Numbered from the stretch's first letter, positions 33,465-42,422 are shown. The stretch is DNA of 55,241 nucleotides from Phenylobacterium sp. (GCF_025351295.1 NZ_JANXWD010000065.1:1-55241), one strand, 5' to 3'. Notes: a model not told the origin generated them from the sequence alone. Numbers and translations are program-made.

Positions 33465-34214
33465 TCAACGGGCGGCCACCTGTGTCCGCAGCAGTTTCTT
33501 GAGTTCGGCATCGACCTGCGCCTGTGACGGGCCGCGGGTTATGGCCCGGGCCAGCACCAGGAAGGACATCTTGAGCGCGGTTCCCAGTTCGTCATCGCTG
33601 ACCCGCTCGTGCGCCCAGTCGTGCAGGACCAGAAGGCGATGGTTTGCAAACAGCGTGGTCACGTAGTCGAGGGACAGGCCGGGGACCAGATCGCCATCGC
33701 GCACGACCTTGTGCAACCACGGCAGATGCCCGCCCGACGCGGTGGAAGTGTCGCGGATCACGTTGTAGATTCGCGGGTCGACCGACCGCGAGAAATAGAG
33801 TTCGGCGTAGTGGCGCGCATAGGGCCGATCGGCGAGGATGGCCTCGCGGACCCGGTCCTTGGAGGTCAGCAGCGCCGACAGGCTGGTGGATTGCGGGGCG
33901 CGGGCGAGCGGGAGGCTCTGGTAGTAGTCCTCGATGGCGGCCGCGATCAGCCCCAGCTTGTCGCCGTAGGTGGCATAGATCGTCGTCACCGACACCTTGG
34001 CGCGTCGGCCCATCTCGCGAATCGTAAAGGCCTCGGCCCCGCCCTCCGCGATCATCTGCTTGGCCGCCTCGAGCATGCGCCGGCGTCTCGCAAGGATGGA
34101 ATCGCTGATGTAGCGACCGCGCTGAGCGGCCTTGCGCGGCGCGCCGTCCGGCGACGTGCGGCTAAAGGTGGCGGGGGGCTGTTCGCCGGTCGGCGCCTTG
34201 GATCTAGTGGGCAT
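33465..34214 (-). CDS. TetR/AcrR-family regulator (3)
   Basis: A 249-residue TetR-type regulator. A long basic N-terminal tail (about 1-40) precedes the DNA-binding region: RRRMLEAAKQMIAEGGAEAFTIREMGRRAKVSVTTIYATYGDKLGLI. The C-terminal domain is helical. Start at ATG 34214 is preferred over GTG 34223; neither has a clear ribosome site. It sits between a SnoaL-like gene downstream and a ThuA-like gene upstream, all on the minus strand. Its targets are not evident. Confidence 0.87.
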   Translation of the reverse strand: MPTRSKAPTGEQPPATFSRTSPDGAPRKAAQRGRYISDSILARRRRMLEAAKQMIAEGGAEAFTIREMGRRAKVSVTTIYATYGDKLGLIAAAIEDYYQSLPLARAPQSTSLSALLTSKDRVREAILADRPYARHYAELYFSRSVDPRIYNVIRDTSTASGGHLPWLHKVVRDGDLVPGLSLDYVTTLFANHRLLVLHDWAHERVSDDELGTALKMSFLVLARAITRGPSQAQVDAELKKLLRTQVAAR

Positions 34215-34254
34215 TGGCGCCACTCATAGCGTGCCGAACATCGGGGTTGGACTT

Positions 34255-35085
34255 CTATTCCAAGGCCGAACGATCGCGCGCCCAGGCTCGCGCCTCGTCG
34301 GAGGCGACCCAGGCGATGGCGTTCGCCAGCAGGCGGCGAAAGCCGGGATTGGAATACGCGGCCGGTCCATCGCCCGCCTCCGACGCCACCACCGGACTGT
34401 TGCGGGCGCGCCTGGCCCAGACGACGACATTGTCGCCGTCATCGTGCGCCCAGGAGTCCTGCTCGGCCTTGGGCGCCAGGGGCGGCGGGCTGAAATTCGA
34501 CTGCGTAAAGGCATAGTCGCTCGCCAGGAGCGGCACGATGTCCGGCGTCCTCGCCAGCGGCGTTCGAAGGTAGAGCTCGTCGGTGATCTCGAACCCCGCC
34601 TCCAGGCCGCGGGTTACGGGATGGGACGCGCCCACCGGAGATAGTCGGTGGGTGGCGTTGCGGTGAGGCTCGCCGGCGCCCCCCCGATAGCCGGAGCCCG
34701 GAACCTGCCGTCCGTCGACCTCCCCCGCGGTCAGCCTGAAGGTCGAGCCGGTAATCTCGCGCCAGAGCGGCCACAGGGGCCATTGCACCAGCGCGTGATT
34801 GAGCAGGACCAGACCGATGCCTCGTTCCAGCATGGTCTCGAGGCTGTTGGCGTAGTCCGCCGGCGGTTGCGCCGCCGCCAAATCGTCGGGACCCATCGGA
34901 ATGCCCAGCATGTCGTAGAACACCACCGCGTCGTACCGTCCGATGTTCTCGGGACGCATGATCACCTGAGCCGCGGGTTGCTCCACGAAGGTGGTGACGA
35001 TGTCTGTGTTGGCGTCGAACAGGGCGTGGAACGCGTTGTGATCGAAGGGATGTCCCTTGGTTACGACCAGCAGATTGGACGTCAT
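34255..35085 (-). CDS. ThuA-like domain protein (copy 2)
   Basis: A 276-residue ThuA-like protein starting LLVVTKGHPFDHNAFHALFD. It has AVVFYDMLGI, VLLNHALVQWP and DELYLRTPL, and ends in GFRRLLANAIAWVASDEARAWARD. It is a close paralogue of the protein at 47079 (SVKGHPFDRNAF, LYDMPGI, DELYLYEVF, NAIEWVASEAALAWAR). The ATG at 35085 follows AGGGAG. The family is related to class-I glutamine amidotransferases, but the catalytic Cys-His-Glu triad is not evident. Function in this pathway unknown. Confidence 0.83.
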   Translation of the reverse strand: MTSNLLVVTKGHPFDHNAFHALFDANTDIVTTFVEQPAAQVIMRPENIGRYDAVVFYDMLGIPMGPDDLAAAQPPADYANSLETMLERGIGLVLLNHALVQWPLWPLWREITGSTFRLTAGEVDGRQVPGSGYRGGAGEPHRNATHRLSPVGASHPVTRGLEAGFEITDELYLRTPLARTPDIVPLLASDYAFTQSNFSPPPLAPKAEQDSWAHDDGDNVVVWARRARNSPVVASEAGDGPAAYSNPGFRRLLANAIAWVASDEARAWARDRSALE

Positions 35086-35246
35086 GACCGGCTCCCTGTG
35101 TTCATCGCCATCCCTGATGCCCGCCGCGCGTCCAGCGTCGCCGATGGACGCCGCGGTCAGCGTCGCACCCCGGACACTGCCGCTCATACCGCAAACCAGC
35201 AATACCGCACAGCGATCCATAATTGCGGGATGCGCCGCCGATCCTG

Positions 35247-36008
35247 TCAGGTTGCGGTCATCCCGCCGTCGACCGTGAACTCGGCGCCGGTGACATAGTC
35301 GGACTCGTCGGAGGCGAGATAGAGGATGCAGTTGGCGATGTCCTTCGGCTCGCCGACCCGGCGGATCGCAAGGCCGGCGGCCAGCGCGTCGGCGTTGTCA
35401 CGGCTGCCACCCCCGGCGCCGGCCTGCATGTTGGTCCAGATCACGCCTGGATGGACGGAATTGCAGCGAATCCCATCCTTGCCCAGTTCCGCCGCCAGCG
35501 ATTTTGACATCAATCGCACGCCGCCTTTCGAGGCTCCGTAGGCGACGCAGGTGGAGATGCCGACCAGCCCGGCCACAGACGAGAGATTGATCAGCGACCC
35601 TCCGCCTGTCTTGCGCATTTCCACAGCCGCATATTTGCAGCCCAGGAACACGCTGGTCAGATTGACGGCTATCTGTCGGTTGAAGTCCTCCAGAGTGAGC
35701 TGGTCGAGGGGCTTGAGGACTGCAATTCCGGCATTGTTTACAAGCACATCCAGGCGTCCGAAGGTCTCGACGGTGGTGGCCATGACCTGCTTCCAGGCCG
35801 CTTCATCGGTCACATCCTGCGGGAGCGAGATCGCTTCGCCGCCGGCGTTGCGAATTTCGTCGGCGCAGCGTTTGGCCCCGGCGGCGTCGACGTCCGTGAC
35901 CACGAGCCTTGCCCCCTCGCGCGCTAGGCTGAGCGCGGCGGAATGACCAAGGCCGGGGTTTGACGCCGCCCCGGTCACGATCACGACTTTTCCTTGAACA
36001 CGTCCCAT
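35247..36008 (-). CDS. SDR-family oxidoreductase
   Basis: A 253-residue classical SDR: VTGAASNPGLGHSAALSL (glycine motif with an inserted N-P), NNAG, Ser in NLSSVAG and catalytic YGASK, then a normal VDGG end. GGAGGAA precedes the ATG. It is divergent from the MaoC-like operon at 36291. The 282-base divergent region holds an inverted repeat (36070-36088) near this gene and a promoter-like TTGACA element for the other. A 161-base gap separates its stop from the ThuA gene start; I see nothing in it. Confidence 0.9.
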   Translation of the reverse strand: MGRVQGKVVIVTGAASNPGLGHSAALSLAREGARLVVTDVDAAGAKRCADEIRNAGGEAISLPQDVTDEAAWKQVMATTVETFGRLDVLVNNAGIAVLKPLDQLTLEDFNRQIAVNLTSVFLGCKYAAVEMRKTGGGSLINLSSVAGLVGISTCVAYGASKGGVRLMSKSLAAELGKDGIRCNSVHPGVIWTNMQAGAGGGSRDNADALAAGLAIRRVGEPKDIANCILYLASDESDYVTGAEFTVDGGMTAT

Positions 36009-36069
36009 AGCTTCCTCCCGCCGCGCCGGTTCGCGCGCTGCCCGTCAGCGGTCTTATCGCCGAATCCGG

Positions 36070-36088
36070 CAGATCGGAAAGCGATCTG
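36070..36088. promoter_or_regulatory. Inverted repeat upstream of SDR 36008
   Basis: CAGATCG (36070-36076) and CGATCTG (36082-36088) are exact complements 5 bases apart, 62 bases upstream of the SDR start. Size and place suit a repressor operator. It does not resemble the motif at sites A-H. Confidence 0.4.
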
Positions 36089-36218
36089 ACGTGACGCGCG
36101 CTGGGACGAACGGCGTCGCTGGCGAATCCGGCCGGGTGCTCGGCTTGCGCGCCCGTCGCTGCCGACCTCGCCGCAGATCGGATCGGGGCCTTCTCATAAG
36201 CCGGAACACATTTTGGTT

Positions 36219-36247
36219 TTGACAGAAACTGGCCGGCTCGGGATAAG
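36219..36247 (+). promoter_or_regulatory. Sigma-70-like promoter for the MaoC operon
   Basis: TTGACA at 36219-36224, a 17-base spacer and GATAAG at 36242-36247 (four of six matches to TATAAT). It lies 44 bases upstream of the ATG at 36291 in the correct orientation. This is the best promoter match I noticed in the window. Confidence 0.5.
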
Positions 36248-36290
36248 TGCACAGGGCCCGTCTCGACATGAGGTCCAAGGAGGAAAGTCG

Positions 36291-36752
36291 ATGGCAGGGG
36301 TTCGGCCGATACCGCCGGAGGCTGAGATACGCGCAATCGTTGGCCACAGCTTCCCGGGTGGGATCTACACGGTCGCGCACTGGGAGAATTTCCTGCTCAC
36401 CGAGTGCACGGGCGCCGATCTTCTGGCGGATGGCATGGTCCATCCCGTGGTGCTGTTCCACATGCCGATCCTGGGCTGCGGCGCCTCGATCGCCGAGATG
36501 TTCGCGCTCGGTCAGGCCGAGTCTGATTTCTCCATCGGCATCGAAAGCTACGATTGGGAGATGTTCTCGCCGCTGCACGAGGACGTTCCCTATGCGATCA
36601 GCGGCAAGGTGGTCTCGGCCGAGCGCCGAATGACACCAGACAACCAGCCCTACGATCGCATCCAGTTTCAGTTCGGGGTCGCGCAGGCGGACGGCGTTCT
36701 GGCGGCGCGCACGACGATCACTTGGATATACCGCCGGGGGCTCTCGTCATGA
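36291..36752 (+). CDS. MaoC-like hot-dog protein (N-terminal-half type)
   Basis: A 153-residue protein resembling the FAS1/MaoC dehydratase N-terminal hot-dog module: IRAIVGHSFPGGIYTVAHWENFLLTECTG, then DWEMFSPLHEDVPYAISGKVVSAERR. A strong AAGGAGGAAAG ribosome site marks the ATG at 36291. Its stop overlaps the start of the next hot-dog gene (ATGA). Such pairs (for example ChsH1/ChsH2 in cholesterol degradation) form heteromeric enoyl-CoA hydratases. Here the first partner likely lacks the catalytic Asp/His pair (inference). Confidence 0.78.
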   Translation: MAGVRPIPPEAEIRAIVGHSFPGGIYTVAHWENFLLTECTGADLLADGMVHPVVLFHMPILGCGASIAEMFALGQAESDFSIGIESYDWEMFSPLHEDVPYAISGKVVSAERRMTPDNQPYDRIQFQFGVAQADGVLAARTTITWIYRRGLSS

Positions 36753-37156
36753 AGGTTTCGCCTGGAGACCTCATACCTGACTGGCTGATGGAGAGCGTTC
36801 GTCCGGAGCGGATGCGGACCATGGCGGCGATTCTGCGCGATCCGAACCCCGTCCACTGGGACCGCAACGCCTGTGACGCCCTGGGGTTCGGCCAGCGGAC
36901 GATCAACCAGGGGCCGCTGGGGCTCAGCTACATGGTCAACATGTTGCACGCCTGGGCGGGGCAGGGCTGCTTGCTGCGCCTGGTAATGACCTTCCCGAAG
37001 GTCGTGCTCGACGGCGACAGGATCACGGCGCGCGGCGCGGTGACCGCCGTCCGGGAGGTCGACGGAGAGCGCTTCGCCGACTGCGACATCTGGCTGGAGC
37101 GCGAACCCGGCGATCGTCCGCTGATCGGCACGGCGACGGTGAAGCTCCCCGATTGA
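36749..37156 (+). CDS. MaoC-like enoyl-CoA hydratase (catalytic partner)
   Basis: A 135-residue hot-dog protein. The hydratase-2 motif region appears as RDPNPVHWDRNACDALGFGQRTINQG, which contains the Asp and His expected to activate water (D-x-N-P-x-H). It then has LSYMVNMLHAW. It overlaps the previous hot-dog gene by four bases, so the two probably assemble together. The expected reaction is hydration of an alpha,beta-unsaturated acyl-CoA, consistent with the acyl-CoA dehydrogenase elsewhere in the window. Substrate not known. Confidence 0.83.
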   Translation: MKVSPGDLIPDWLMESVRPERMRTMAAILRDPNPVHWDRNACDALGFGQRTINQGPLGLSYMVNMLHAWAGQGCLLRLVMTFPKVVLDGDRITARGAVTAVREVDGERFADCDIWLEREPGDRPLIGTATVKLPD

Positions 37157-37221
37157 TCGGACCCCTGGCCTGCGGCCTGTCCGCGGCCCAGCCTGAATTT
37201 GGACACGGAGAGACCGGGACG

Positions 37222-38259
37222 ATGAACGCCGTCAACCGCCAGATGACCCTGCGTCGATATCCGGACGGCATGCCCAAGGAGAGCGATTTCGAGGTCGTTA
37301 TGGCGGCGCTTCCGGAGGTCGGTGAGGGCGAGGTGCTTTGCCGCGCCTACTACCTGACCGTGGATCCCTACATCCGCGTCCACGTGAGCCCCAGCATGTC
37401 GGTCGGGTACGCCCCGACCACCCCTCTTGGCTGGCCGATCCCGGGGGAGGCGATCCTGCAGGTGGTGCAGTCGCGGCATCCCGGATTCAAGGACGGCGAG
37501 TTCGTCGCCGGGTTCGGCGGCTGGCAGGACTATTGCGCACTTCCAGGAGACTCGCTGCGCAAGGTGGACGCCCGGCTTGCGCCGCTCACGGCGCACCTAG
37601 GGTCACTGGGCATGCCCGGCCTGACGGCCTATGTGGGCATGACCAAGCTTGCTGAGGCGGAGGCAGGCCAGACGGTGTTCGTGTCCGCCGCGCTGGGGGG
37701 CGTCGGCGCGGTCGCGGGCCAACTGGCGCGCCTCAAGGGCTGCCGGGTGGTCGGCGTCAGCAGCTCGGCCGAGAAGTGCCGCTACGCTGTCGAGGCGCTG
37801 GGATACGATGCCTGTCTGGACCGGACCCAGCCTGACTTCGCCGCCCGCGTGGCGGCAGCGTGCCCGGAGGGGATCGACGTGGATTTCGAGAACGCTGGCG
37901 GCGAGGTGTTCTGGGCGGCGTTCGACCACATGAAGCCCTATGGCCGCATGCTGATCTGCGGCCTGGTCGCGGACTACAACGACAGTTCGCCGCCGCCCGG
38001 CCCGGATCGGTCCCCGAACCTGCTTCGCATGATCGCGCTCAAGCGGCTGATCGTGAAGGGCGTTATGGTCGCCGATTATTGGGACCTGCGGCCCAGGTTC
38101 CTTGAGGAGGTTGGCGGGTTGATCCGCGACGGCCGCCTGGTCTCCAGGGAGTATGTGGTGGACGGTATCGAAAATGCCGGCCGCGCCATGATCGACATGT
38201 TGTCCGGGCGCAACTTTGGCAAGACGGTCGTGCGCATCGCCGACCCGCCGGTCGTCTAG
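37222..38259 (+). CDS. MDR-family NADP-dependent oxidoreductase (CurA/prostaglandin-reductase-like) (1)
   Basis: A 345-residue medium-chain reductase without zinc-binding cysteines. The cofactor site is VSAALGGVGAVAGQLARLKGCRVVG, followed by GIDVDFENAGGEVFWAAFDHM, typical of alkenal/prostaglandin reductases that reduce enone double bonds with NADPH. GGAGAG precedes the ATG at 37222; an open extension to 37153 overlaps the hot-dog gene and is not used. It is a paralogue of the gene at 47947. Likely role: reduction of a conjugated enone or enoyl intermediate (inference). Confidence 0.9.
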   Translation: MNAVNRQMTLRRYPDGMPKESDFEVVMAALPEVGEGEVLCRAYYLTVDPYIRVHVSPSMSVGYAPTTPLGWPIPGEAILQVVQSRHPGFKDGEFVAGFGGWQDYCALPGDSLRKVDARLAPLTAHLGSLGMPGLTAYVGMTKLAEAEAGQTVFVSAALGGVGAVAGQLARLKGCRVVGVSSSAEKCRYAVEALGYDACLDRTQPDFAARVAAACPEGIDVDFENAGGEVFWAAFDHMKPYGRMLICGLVADYNDSSPPPGPDRSPNLLRMIALKRLIVKGVMVADYWDLRPRFLEEVGGLIRDGRLVSREYVVDGIENAGRAMIDMLSGRNFGKTVVRIADPPVV

Positions 38260-38397
38260 ATCGGACAAGGGCGGGCGTCGGGCGCACGCCAAATACTGTC
38301 AGAAGCGCCAGGAGACGGGCGCGGATCGCTCAGTCAACTTGACGGCGAATGCGGATCCATAGGCCGCAGTCAAGCTGCAGAGGCCGAGGTCGATCGT

Positions 38398-39795
38398 ATG
38401 GCGCGGGGCGGGGCGGACTATCGGCTGGTGATCCTGTTGGTCGGCCTGACTCAGCTGATTGCGACCATCGATTTCTCCATTGTCAGCATGGCCTTGCCGT
38501 CCATCGGTCTGCAGTTGCAAGTCCCGCCCGCTTCGCTGTCGTGGGTCATTTCAGCGGGCGCCCTGGCGGGGGGCGGCATCCTGATCCTGGCCGGACGGGC
38601 CGCCGACATCTTCGGACAGAGGCTCTGCATGCTGATCGGCCTTACCCTGTTCGGGGCGGGGTCGCTCGGCGCCGCGCTGTCGCCGGATCTCTCCGTGCTC
38701 ATCGCCGCGCGGGCGCTGCAGGGGCTCGGCGGCGCGATCCTGGGTCCCGCCAATTTCTCGCTGATCAACACCCTGCTGCCGGACGGCGCCCCTCGTCGCC
38801 AGGCCTTGAGCGTGTTCGGCGTGATGCAGGGCCTGTCGCTGGTGATCGGCCTGCTGATCGGCGGAATCCTGACCACTCACTACGGCTGGCGATCGGTATT
38901 TCTGCTGAACCCGCCATTGGCGCTCGTGTCGATCGTCCTGACGCTGATGGTGGTGCCCAGGCCGCCGCCGGTGCAACGCCAGAGCGGCAAGGTCGACTGG
39001 CTCGGCGCGGCGCTGATCACGATCAGCATGGCGCTCATCCTGCTCGCGGTGTCGATGATGGGCCGGGTGGGATGGACCGCGCCTCAGCCCCTGGCGATGC
39101 TGGCGGCGGGGGTGGTCGGGTTTGCCCTGTTCTTCGTGGTGGAAGGCCGCGCCAGCGCGCCACTCGCACCCCTTTCATTGTTCGGCCGGCGAAATTTCGC
39201 GGCGGCGAACATCATTTTCCTGCTGATCATGGCTGCGGTCGGCGGCGTCTTCGTTCTCTTGAACCTCTACATGCAGGCGGGTCTGAAGATGACCGCCATG
39301 CAGTCGGGCCTGGGGATGATGCCCTATGCGGCGGCGGTCATGGCGTCGGGCCAGGCCCTGGCGCCGGTCATGGCCCATACGCCGCATCGCCTGATCGTAT
39401 TCGGCGGCTTTGGGCTGTTCGTCCTGGGGTTGGCGATGCTGGCGGTCTTCAGCGTCCAGCCGAACTATTGGATCGCCATCGCCCTGGGCTCGGTGGTGAT
39501 CGGCTTCGGCACCACCGGGGCCTTCATGGTGCTGATGGCCGACGCAACGTCCGGCATTCCGCCCTTGCAGCAGGGCGCGGCCACGGCCGTCCTGATGACG
39601 TCCCAGGCGATAGGCGTGCCGCTGGGCGCGACCGTCGCGCTGTCGGTGATCGGCCTGGCCGGGCCGCTGGCGGGCCTGGCGGCGTTCCGCAGCGCCTACC
39701 TGGTCCTGGCGGCGATGGTCCTGGTGGCGGTGGTGACCAGCATGCTGACCTTGCGGGCCGCAAACGCCGCGCGTCCGGTGTTGGGTCACCCCTAG
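38398..39795 (+). CDS. MFS transporter, DHA2 (EmrB/QacA-like) family
   Basis: A 465-residue transporter with about 14 hydrophobic segments, as in the drug:proton antiporter-2 family. The first is LVILLVGLTQLIATIDFSIVSMALPSI, followed by LSWVISAGALAGGGILILAGRAADIFGQR, the family's loop-2/3 signature. The ATG at 38398 has only a weak ribosome site (GAGGTCG). The 138-base gap upstream contains the short palindrome GTCAACTTGAC and no gene. It probably exports toxic intermediates or the substrate; direction cannot be read from sequence. Confidence 0.9.
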   Translation: MARGGADYRLVILLVGLTQLIATIDFSIVSMALPSIGLQLQVPPASLSWVISAGALAGGGILILAGRAADIFGQRLCMLIGLTLFGAGSLGAALSPDLSVLIAARALQGLGGAILGPANFSLINTLLPDGAPRRQALSVFGVMQGLSLVIGLLIGGILTTHYGWRSVFLLNPPLALVSIVLTLMVVPRPPPVQRQSGKVDWLGAALITISMALILLAVSMMGRVGWTAPQPLAMLAAGVVGFALFFVVEGRASAPLAPLSLFGRRNFAAANIIFLLIMAAVGGVFVLLNLYMQAGLKMTAMQSGLGMMPYAAAVMASGQALAPVMAHTPHRLIVFGGFGLFVLGLAMLAVFSVQPNYWIAIALGSVVIGFGTTGAFMVLMADATSGIPPLQQGAATAVLMTSQAIGVPLGATVALSVIGLAGPLAGLAAFRSAYLVLAAMVLVAVVTSMLTLRAANAARPVLGHP

Positions 39796-39834
39796 TCCGA
39801 GTTCGATTTTACACGATCCTGAAGGAGAGCAGAC

Positions 39835-40767
39835 ATGGCTTTGGTTGCGGTTTTCGGCGCGAGCGGTCGGCAGGGATTGGCGCAGGTGCGCCAGCTCAAG
39901 GCCGCGGGCCATGACGTGCGGGCGATCTCGCGAAGCGCGGATCCCTTCTATGGGGAGACGTTCGAGAACGTCGAGGTGCGGCCCGCGGACATCTACGACG
40001 AGGACTCGGTGTTCGCGGCGATGGAGGGCGCCGACGCCGCCTTCTACACCCATCCCCTACGGGCCCGGGTCGATCGCGTGGTCGCGGTGACCACGATCGG
40101 CCGCGCGGGCAAGCGCGCCGGGCTGAAGCGCGTGGTCTGGAACACGTCGGGGTGGATCCCCGACAAGGCCGGCGACCCGTTCAGCTATGGTGAGAACACC
40201 AAGGCGATCAACGCCCTGTGGCGCACCGGCGTCCCCGCCACGGTGTTCGGGTCGGTGCTGTTCATGGACAATCTGCTGACCAACTGGGCGTTCCCGTTCA
40301 TCGTCAATGAGGGGCGCTACGTCTATCCGCACCACCCGGATCTGGAATGCAGCTGGATCAGCCTGGACGACGTGGCCAAGTTCATGATCGCCGCGATCGA
40401 TCGCCCCGACCTCGAAGGCGCCTGGATGAATATTGGCGGCCCGGAGATCCTGAAGCCGCGGACAGTGGCCAAGTATCTTTCGGAGGCTGTCGGGCGGCCG
40501 ATCAAGTACGACCCCAGCACGCCGGCGGAGTTCGGCCGGCACCTGGCCAATGCCTTCGGCGATGACATGGGCGAAGAGGAGCGGTCCCATCTCGCCCCCG
40601 CCATCGGTGCGTTCTACGAGTACAACAACCGGTCGCCGCTGAAGCCGTTCAGGGTCGATATGGGGCCGGTGCTGGAGAGGATTCCGATCGAGCTGGAAAC
40701 CATGGACCATTGGGCCAAGCGCCAGGATTGGCGCCTGAGCAACAAGCCTCGGCCGCCTGCCGGATGA
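39835..40767 (+). CDS. NmrA-like NAD(P)-binding protein (2)
   Basis: A 310-residue atypical SDR with VAVFGASGRQGLAQVRQL at the N-terminus, VWNTSGWIPD in the middle and TVFGSVLFMDNLL. It ends MDHWAKRQDWRLS, shared with the paralogue at 23495. GAAGGAGAG precedes the ATG. It has no YxxxK catalytic motif, so it may be a reductase of the isoflavone-reductase type or a cofactor sensor. It follows the DHA2 transporter by 39 bases and ends at a convergent hairpin. Confidence 0.86.
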   Translation: MALVAVFGASGRQGLAQVRQLKAAGHDVRAISRSADPFYGETFENVEVRPADIYDEDSVFAAMEGADAAFYTHPLRARVDRVVAVTTIGRAGKRAGLKRVVWNTSGWIPDKAGDPFSYGENTKAINALWRTGVPATVFGSVLFMDNLLTNWAFPFIVNEGRYVYPHHPDLECSWISLDDVAKFMIAAIDRPDLEGAWMNIGGPEILKPRTVAKYLSEAVGRPIKYDPSTPAEFGRHLANAFGDDMGEEERSHLAPAIGAFYEYNNRSPLKPFRVDMGPVLERIPIELETMDHWAKRQDWRLSNKPRPPAG

Positions 40768-40777
40768 TGGCGGCAAC

Positions 40778-40804
40778 CCCGAGGCTGGCTGCGCCGGCCT
40801 CGGG
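40778..40804. terminator. Hairpin between convergent NmrA and carotenoid-oxygenase genes
   Basis: CCCGAGGC (40778-40785) and GCCTCGGG (40797-40804) are perfect 8-base arms with an 11-base loop. It fills the 57-base gap between the plus-strand stop at 40767 and the minus-strand stop at 40825. There is no T-run, but the location suits a two-way transcription barrier. Confidence 0.6.
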
Positions 40805-40824
40805 AACCGCGCGGGTCCGCGGGC

Positions 40825-42249
40825 TCAGCCCGCCGGGACCCATCCCGCATGAAAGCCGAACGGCACCCGGTGCGGGATGCGGATCTTCGCCACGGGCGCG
40901 CCTTCAAAGTCCTTGGCGTCGATGATCAGGCACTCGCTCTGTCCAAGGTTTTCATCCCAGACGAATGAGATGACGTAGCCATCGTCCTCTGACGTGGCGC
41001 CCGCGCGCTTGGCGAACACACCTTCGCCGCCAAACCGGCCGGCCCCCAGCGCGTGCACCTGAATCTCGCCGGTCGAACCGTCATACTTCAGGGCGGCGTC
41101 GAACAACGCACCGTGCGCCGGGTCAAAGCGGGCGGCGTAGGTGTAGCGGGTCTTGCGACCGCAAAGATCGTCGTTGATCCGGGTGAAGTCGCAGTAGTGC
41201 GCGGTGTTGAGATAGCCTTCCTTGACCGCGCCCGTCTGCATGTTGAGCCGCCACTCATAGAGCTGGCCCAGCTGGTCGGTCATGGCCTCCTGCTGCGCCG
41301 CGTTCTCGGTCGCGCGGGAGATATCGGTGCGCATCGAGCGGCTGCCCTGCACGACGATCTCGTCGCCGTCTTCCCAGGCGTTCGACACGTGGAACACCAT
41401 CGAGATCGCGACGTCGAACCACCTGACGTCCTCGTCTCGACCGAAGCGCGGCATGACCCCCAGGCGCGAGCCGTTCTCGGGCTCCCAGTCCAGCATCAGA
41501 CCGCCGGCCATCGCGCGGCCGAGATCGAAGGTGATCGGCATGTCCAGGAACACCGTGTGGTGCTCGGTGATCGCGCAATCGTGCATCATCACGCCCTTAG
41601 GCATGGTGATCGGCGTCGTGTGCACGATCTCGCCCTTCGCATCGACCACGCTGTAGGTCAGGTAGGGCGCGAACGGCGAATAGCCGAAGGTCTTCATCTC
41701 GCCCGTCACCGCGTCCACCTTCGGATGGGCGGTGAAGGGGTGGGTGAGCTTGCCGCCAAACGTATGCTCACCACGGGTGGCCAGGTCCGGCAGTTGAATC
41801 GCGTGCGGCGGGGCCGCCTCCATCAGGGCGTAGAGCGTGTTGTTGTGGTAGACCATCGCGGTGTTGGCGGTGTTCTTGAACATCCCCTCGGCCGGCGGCG
41901 GCACGCCCTTCACCAGGTCGCCCATGCTGGCCATGCCCTTCCAGATCCACGTGCCCTTGGCGCGTTCCAGGCGCAGGCCCTCGGTGTCGACGAAGCGATT
42001 GCGATAGGTGGCCTTGCCGTTCTCGAACTGGACCGCGTGGATCATCCCGTCGCCGTCGAAGATGTGATAGGTCGCGACGTCCGGCACGAACACTGGATTG
42101 GGGCCGATCCGCAGGAAACTGCCGCTCAGATCCTGTGGAATCTCACCTTCGACCTCAAGGCACGGGGTCACATGCTCATCCATGACGGGCGCGTAGTTGC
42201 CACTCAGAAATGGATTTGACGCTTCGGTGATCTTGCCCTGAATAGTCAT
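40825..42249 (-). CDS. Carotenoid-oxygenase (RPE65/lignostilbene dioxygenase) family protein
   Basis: A 474-residue seven-bladed propeller dioxygenase. The four Fe(II)-binding histidines are visible: H175 (TAHPKVD), H223 (MMHDCAI), H287 (MVFHVSNAWEDGD) and H467 (GFHAGWVP). The N-terminal LRIGPNPVF and FDGDGMIHAV are family signatures. These enzymes cut a conjugated C=C bond with O2 to give two carbonyls; lignostilbene dioxygenases and apocarotenoid oxygenases belong here. The gene stands alone between convergent and divergent neighbours. A weak operator-like motif lies 109 bases upstream. Its substrate could be an isoprenoid chain or a stilbene. Confidence 0.94.
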   Translation of the reverse strand: MTIQGKITEASNPFLSGNYAPVMDEHVTPCLEVEGEIPQDLSGSFLRIGPNPVFVPDVATYHIFDGDGMIHAVQFENGKATYRNRFVDTEGLRLERAKGTWIWKGMASMGDLVKGVPPPAEGMFKNTANTAMVYHNNTLYALMEAAPPHAIQLPDLATRGEHTFGGKLTHPFTAHPKVDAVTGEMKTFGYSPFAPYLTYSVVDAKGEIVHTTPITMPKGVMMHDCAITEHHTVFLDMPITFDLGRAMAGGLMLDWEPENGSRLGVMPRFGRDEDVRWFDVAISMVFHVSNAWEDGDEIVVQGSRSMRTDISRATENAAQQEAMTDQLGQLYEWRLNMQTGAVKEGYLNTAHYCDFTRINDDLCGRKTRYTYAARFDPAHGALFDAALKYDGSTGEIQVHALGAGRFGGEGVFAKRAGATSEDDGYVISFVWDENLGQSECLIIDAKDFEGAPVAKIRIPHRVPFGFHAGWVPAG

Positions 42250-42357
42250 GTTTCCGTCCTGAAGTTGTTATGATTTCAGCCGGTTTACGGGCGGCCTCAG
42301 ACTGCGAGGTTAGACCTGCTCAAGGCCTGCGATCAAACGGTTTCCGGCAGAGTCGCC

Positions 42358-42375
42358 GAAAACAAGCTACATTGT
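42358..42375 (-). promoter_or_regulatory. Weak operator-like motif, site H
   Basis: The plus strand has ACAAGCTACATTGT at 42362-42375, matching the ACAA-N6-TTGT frame of site E and followed by TTGAACAA. It is 109 bases upstream of the carotenoid-oxygenase start and 48 bases before the divergent SDR start. Only about 12 of 18 positions match site C, so membership is uncertain. Confidence 0.3.
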
Positions 42376-42422
42376 TTGAACAAAGCCTTGCCGTCGCTTT
42401 TCTGACCACCTTAAGGTGAGGG

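Noticed and set aside
38320..38345. GTCAACTTGAC palindrome upstream of the DHA2 transporter as an operator
   Set aside because: The 11-base palindrome is short, does not match the recurrent motif and lies in a stretch without other promoter features; too weak to call.
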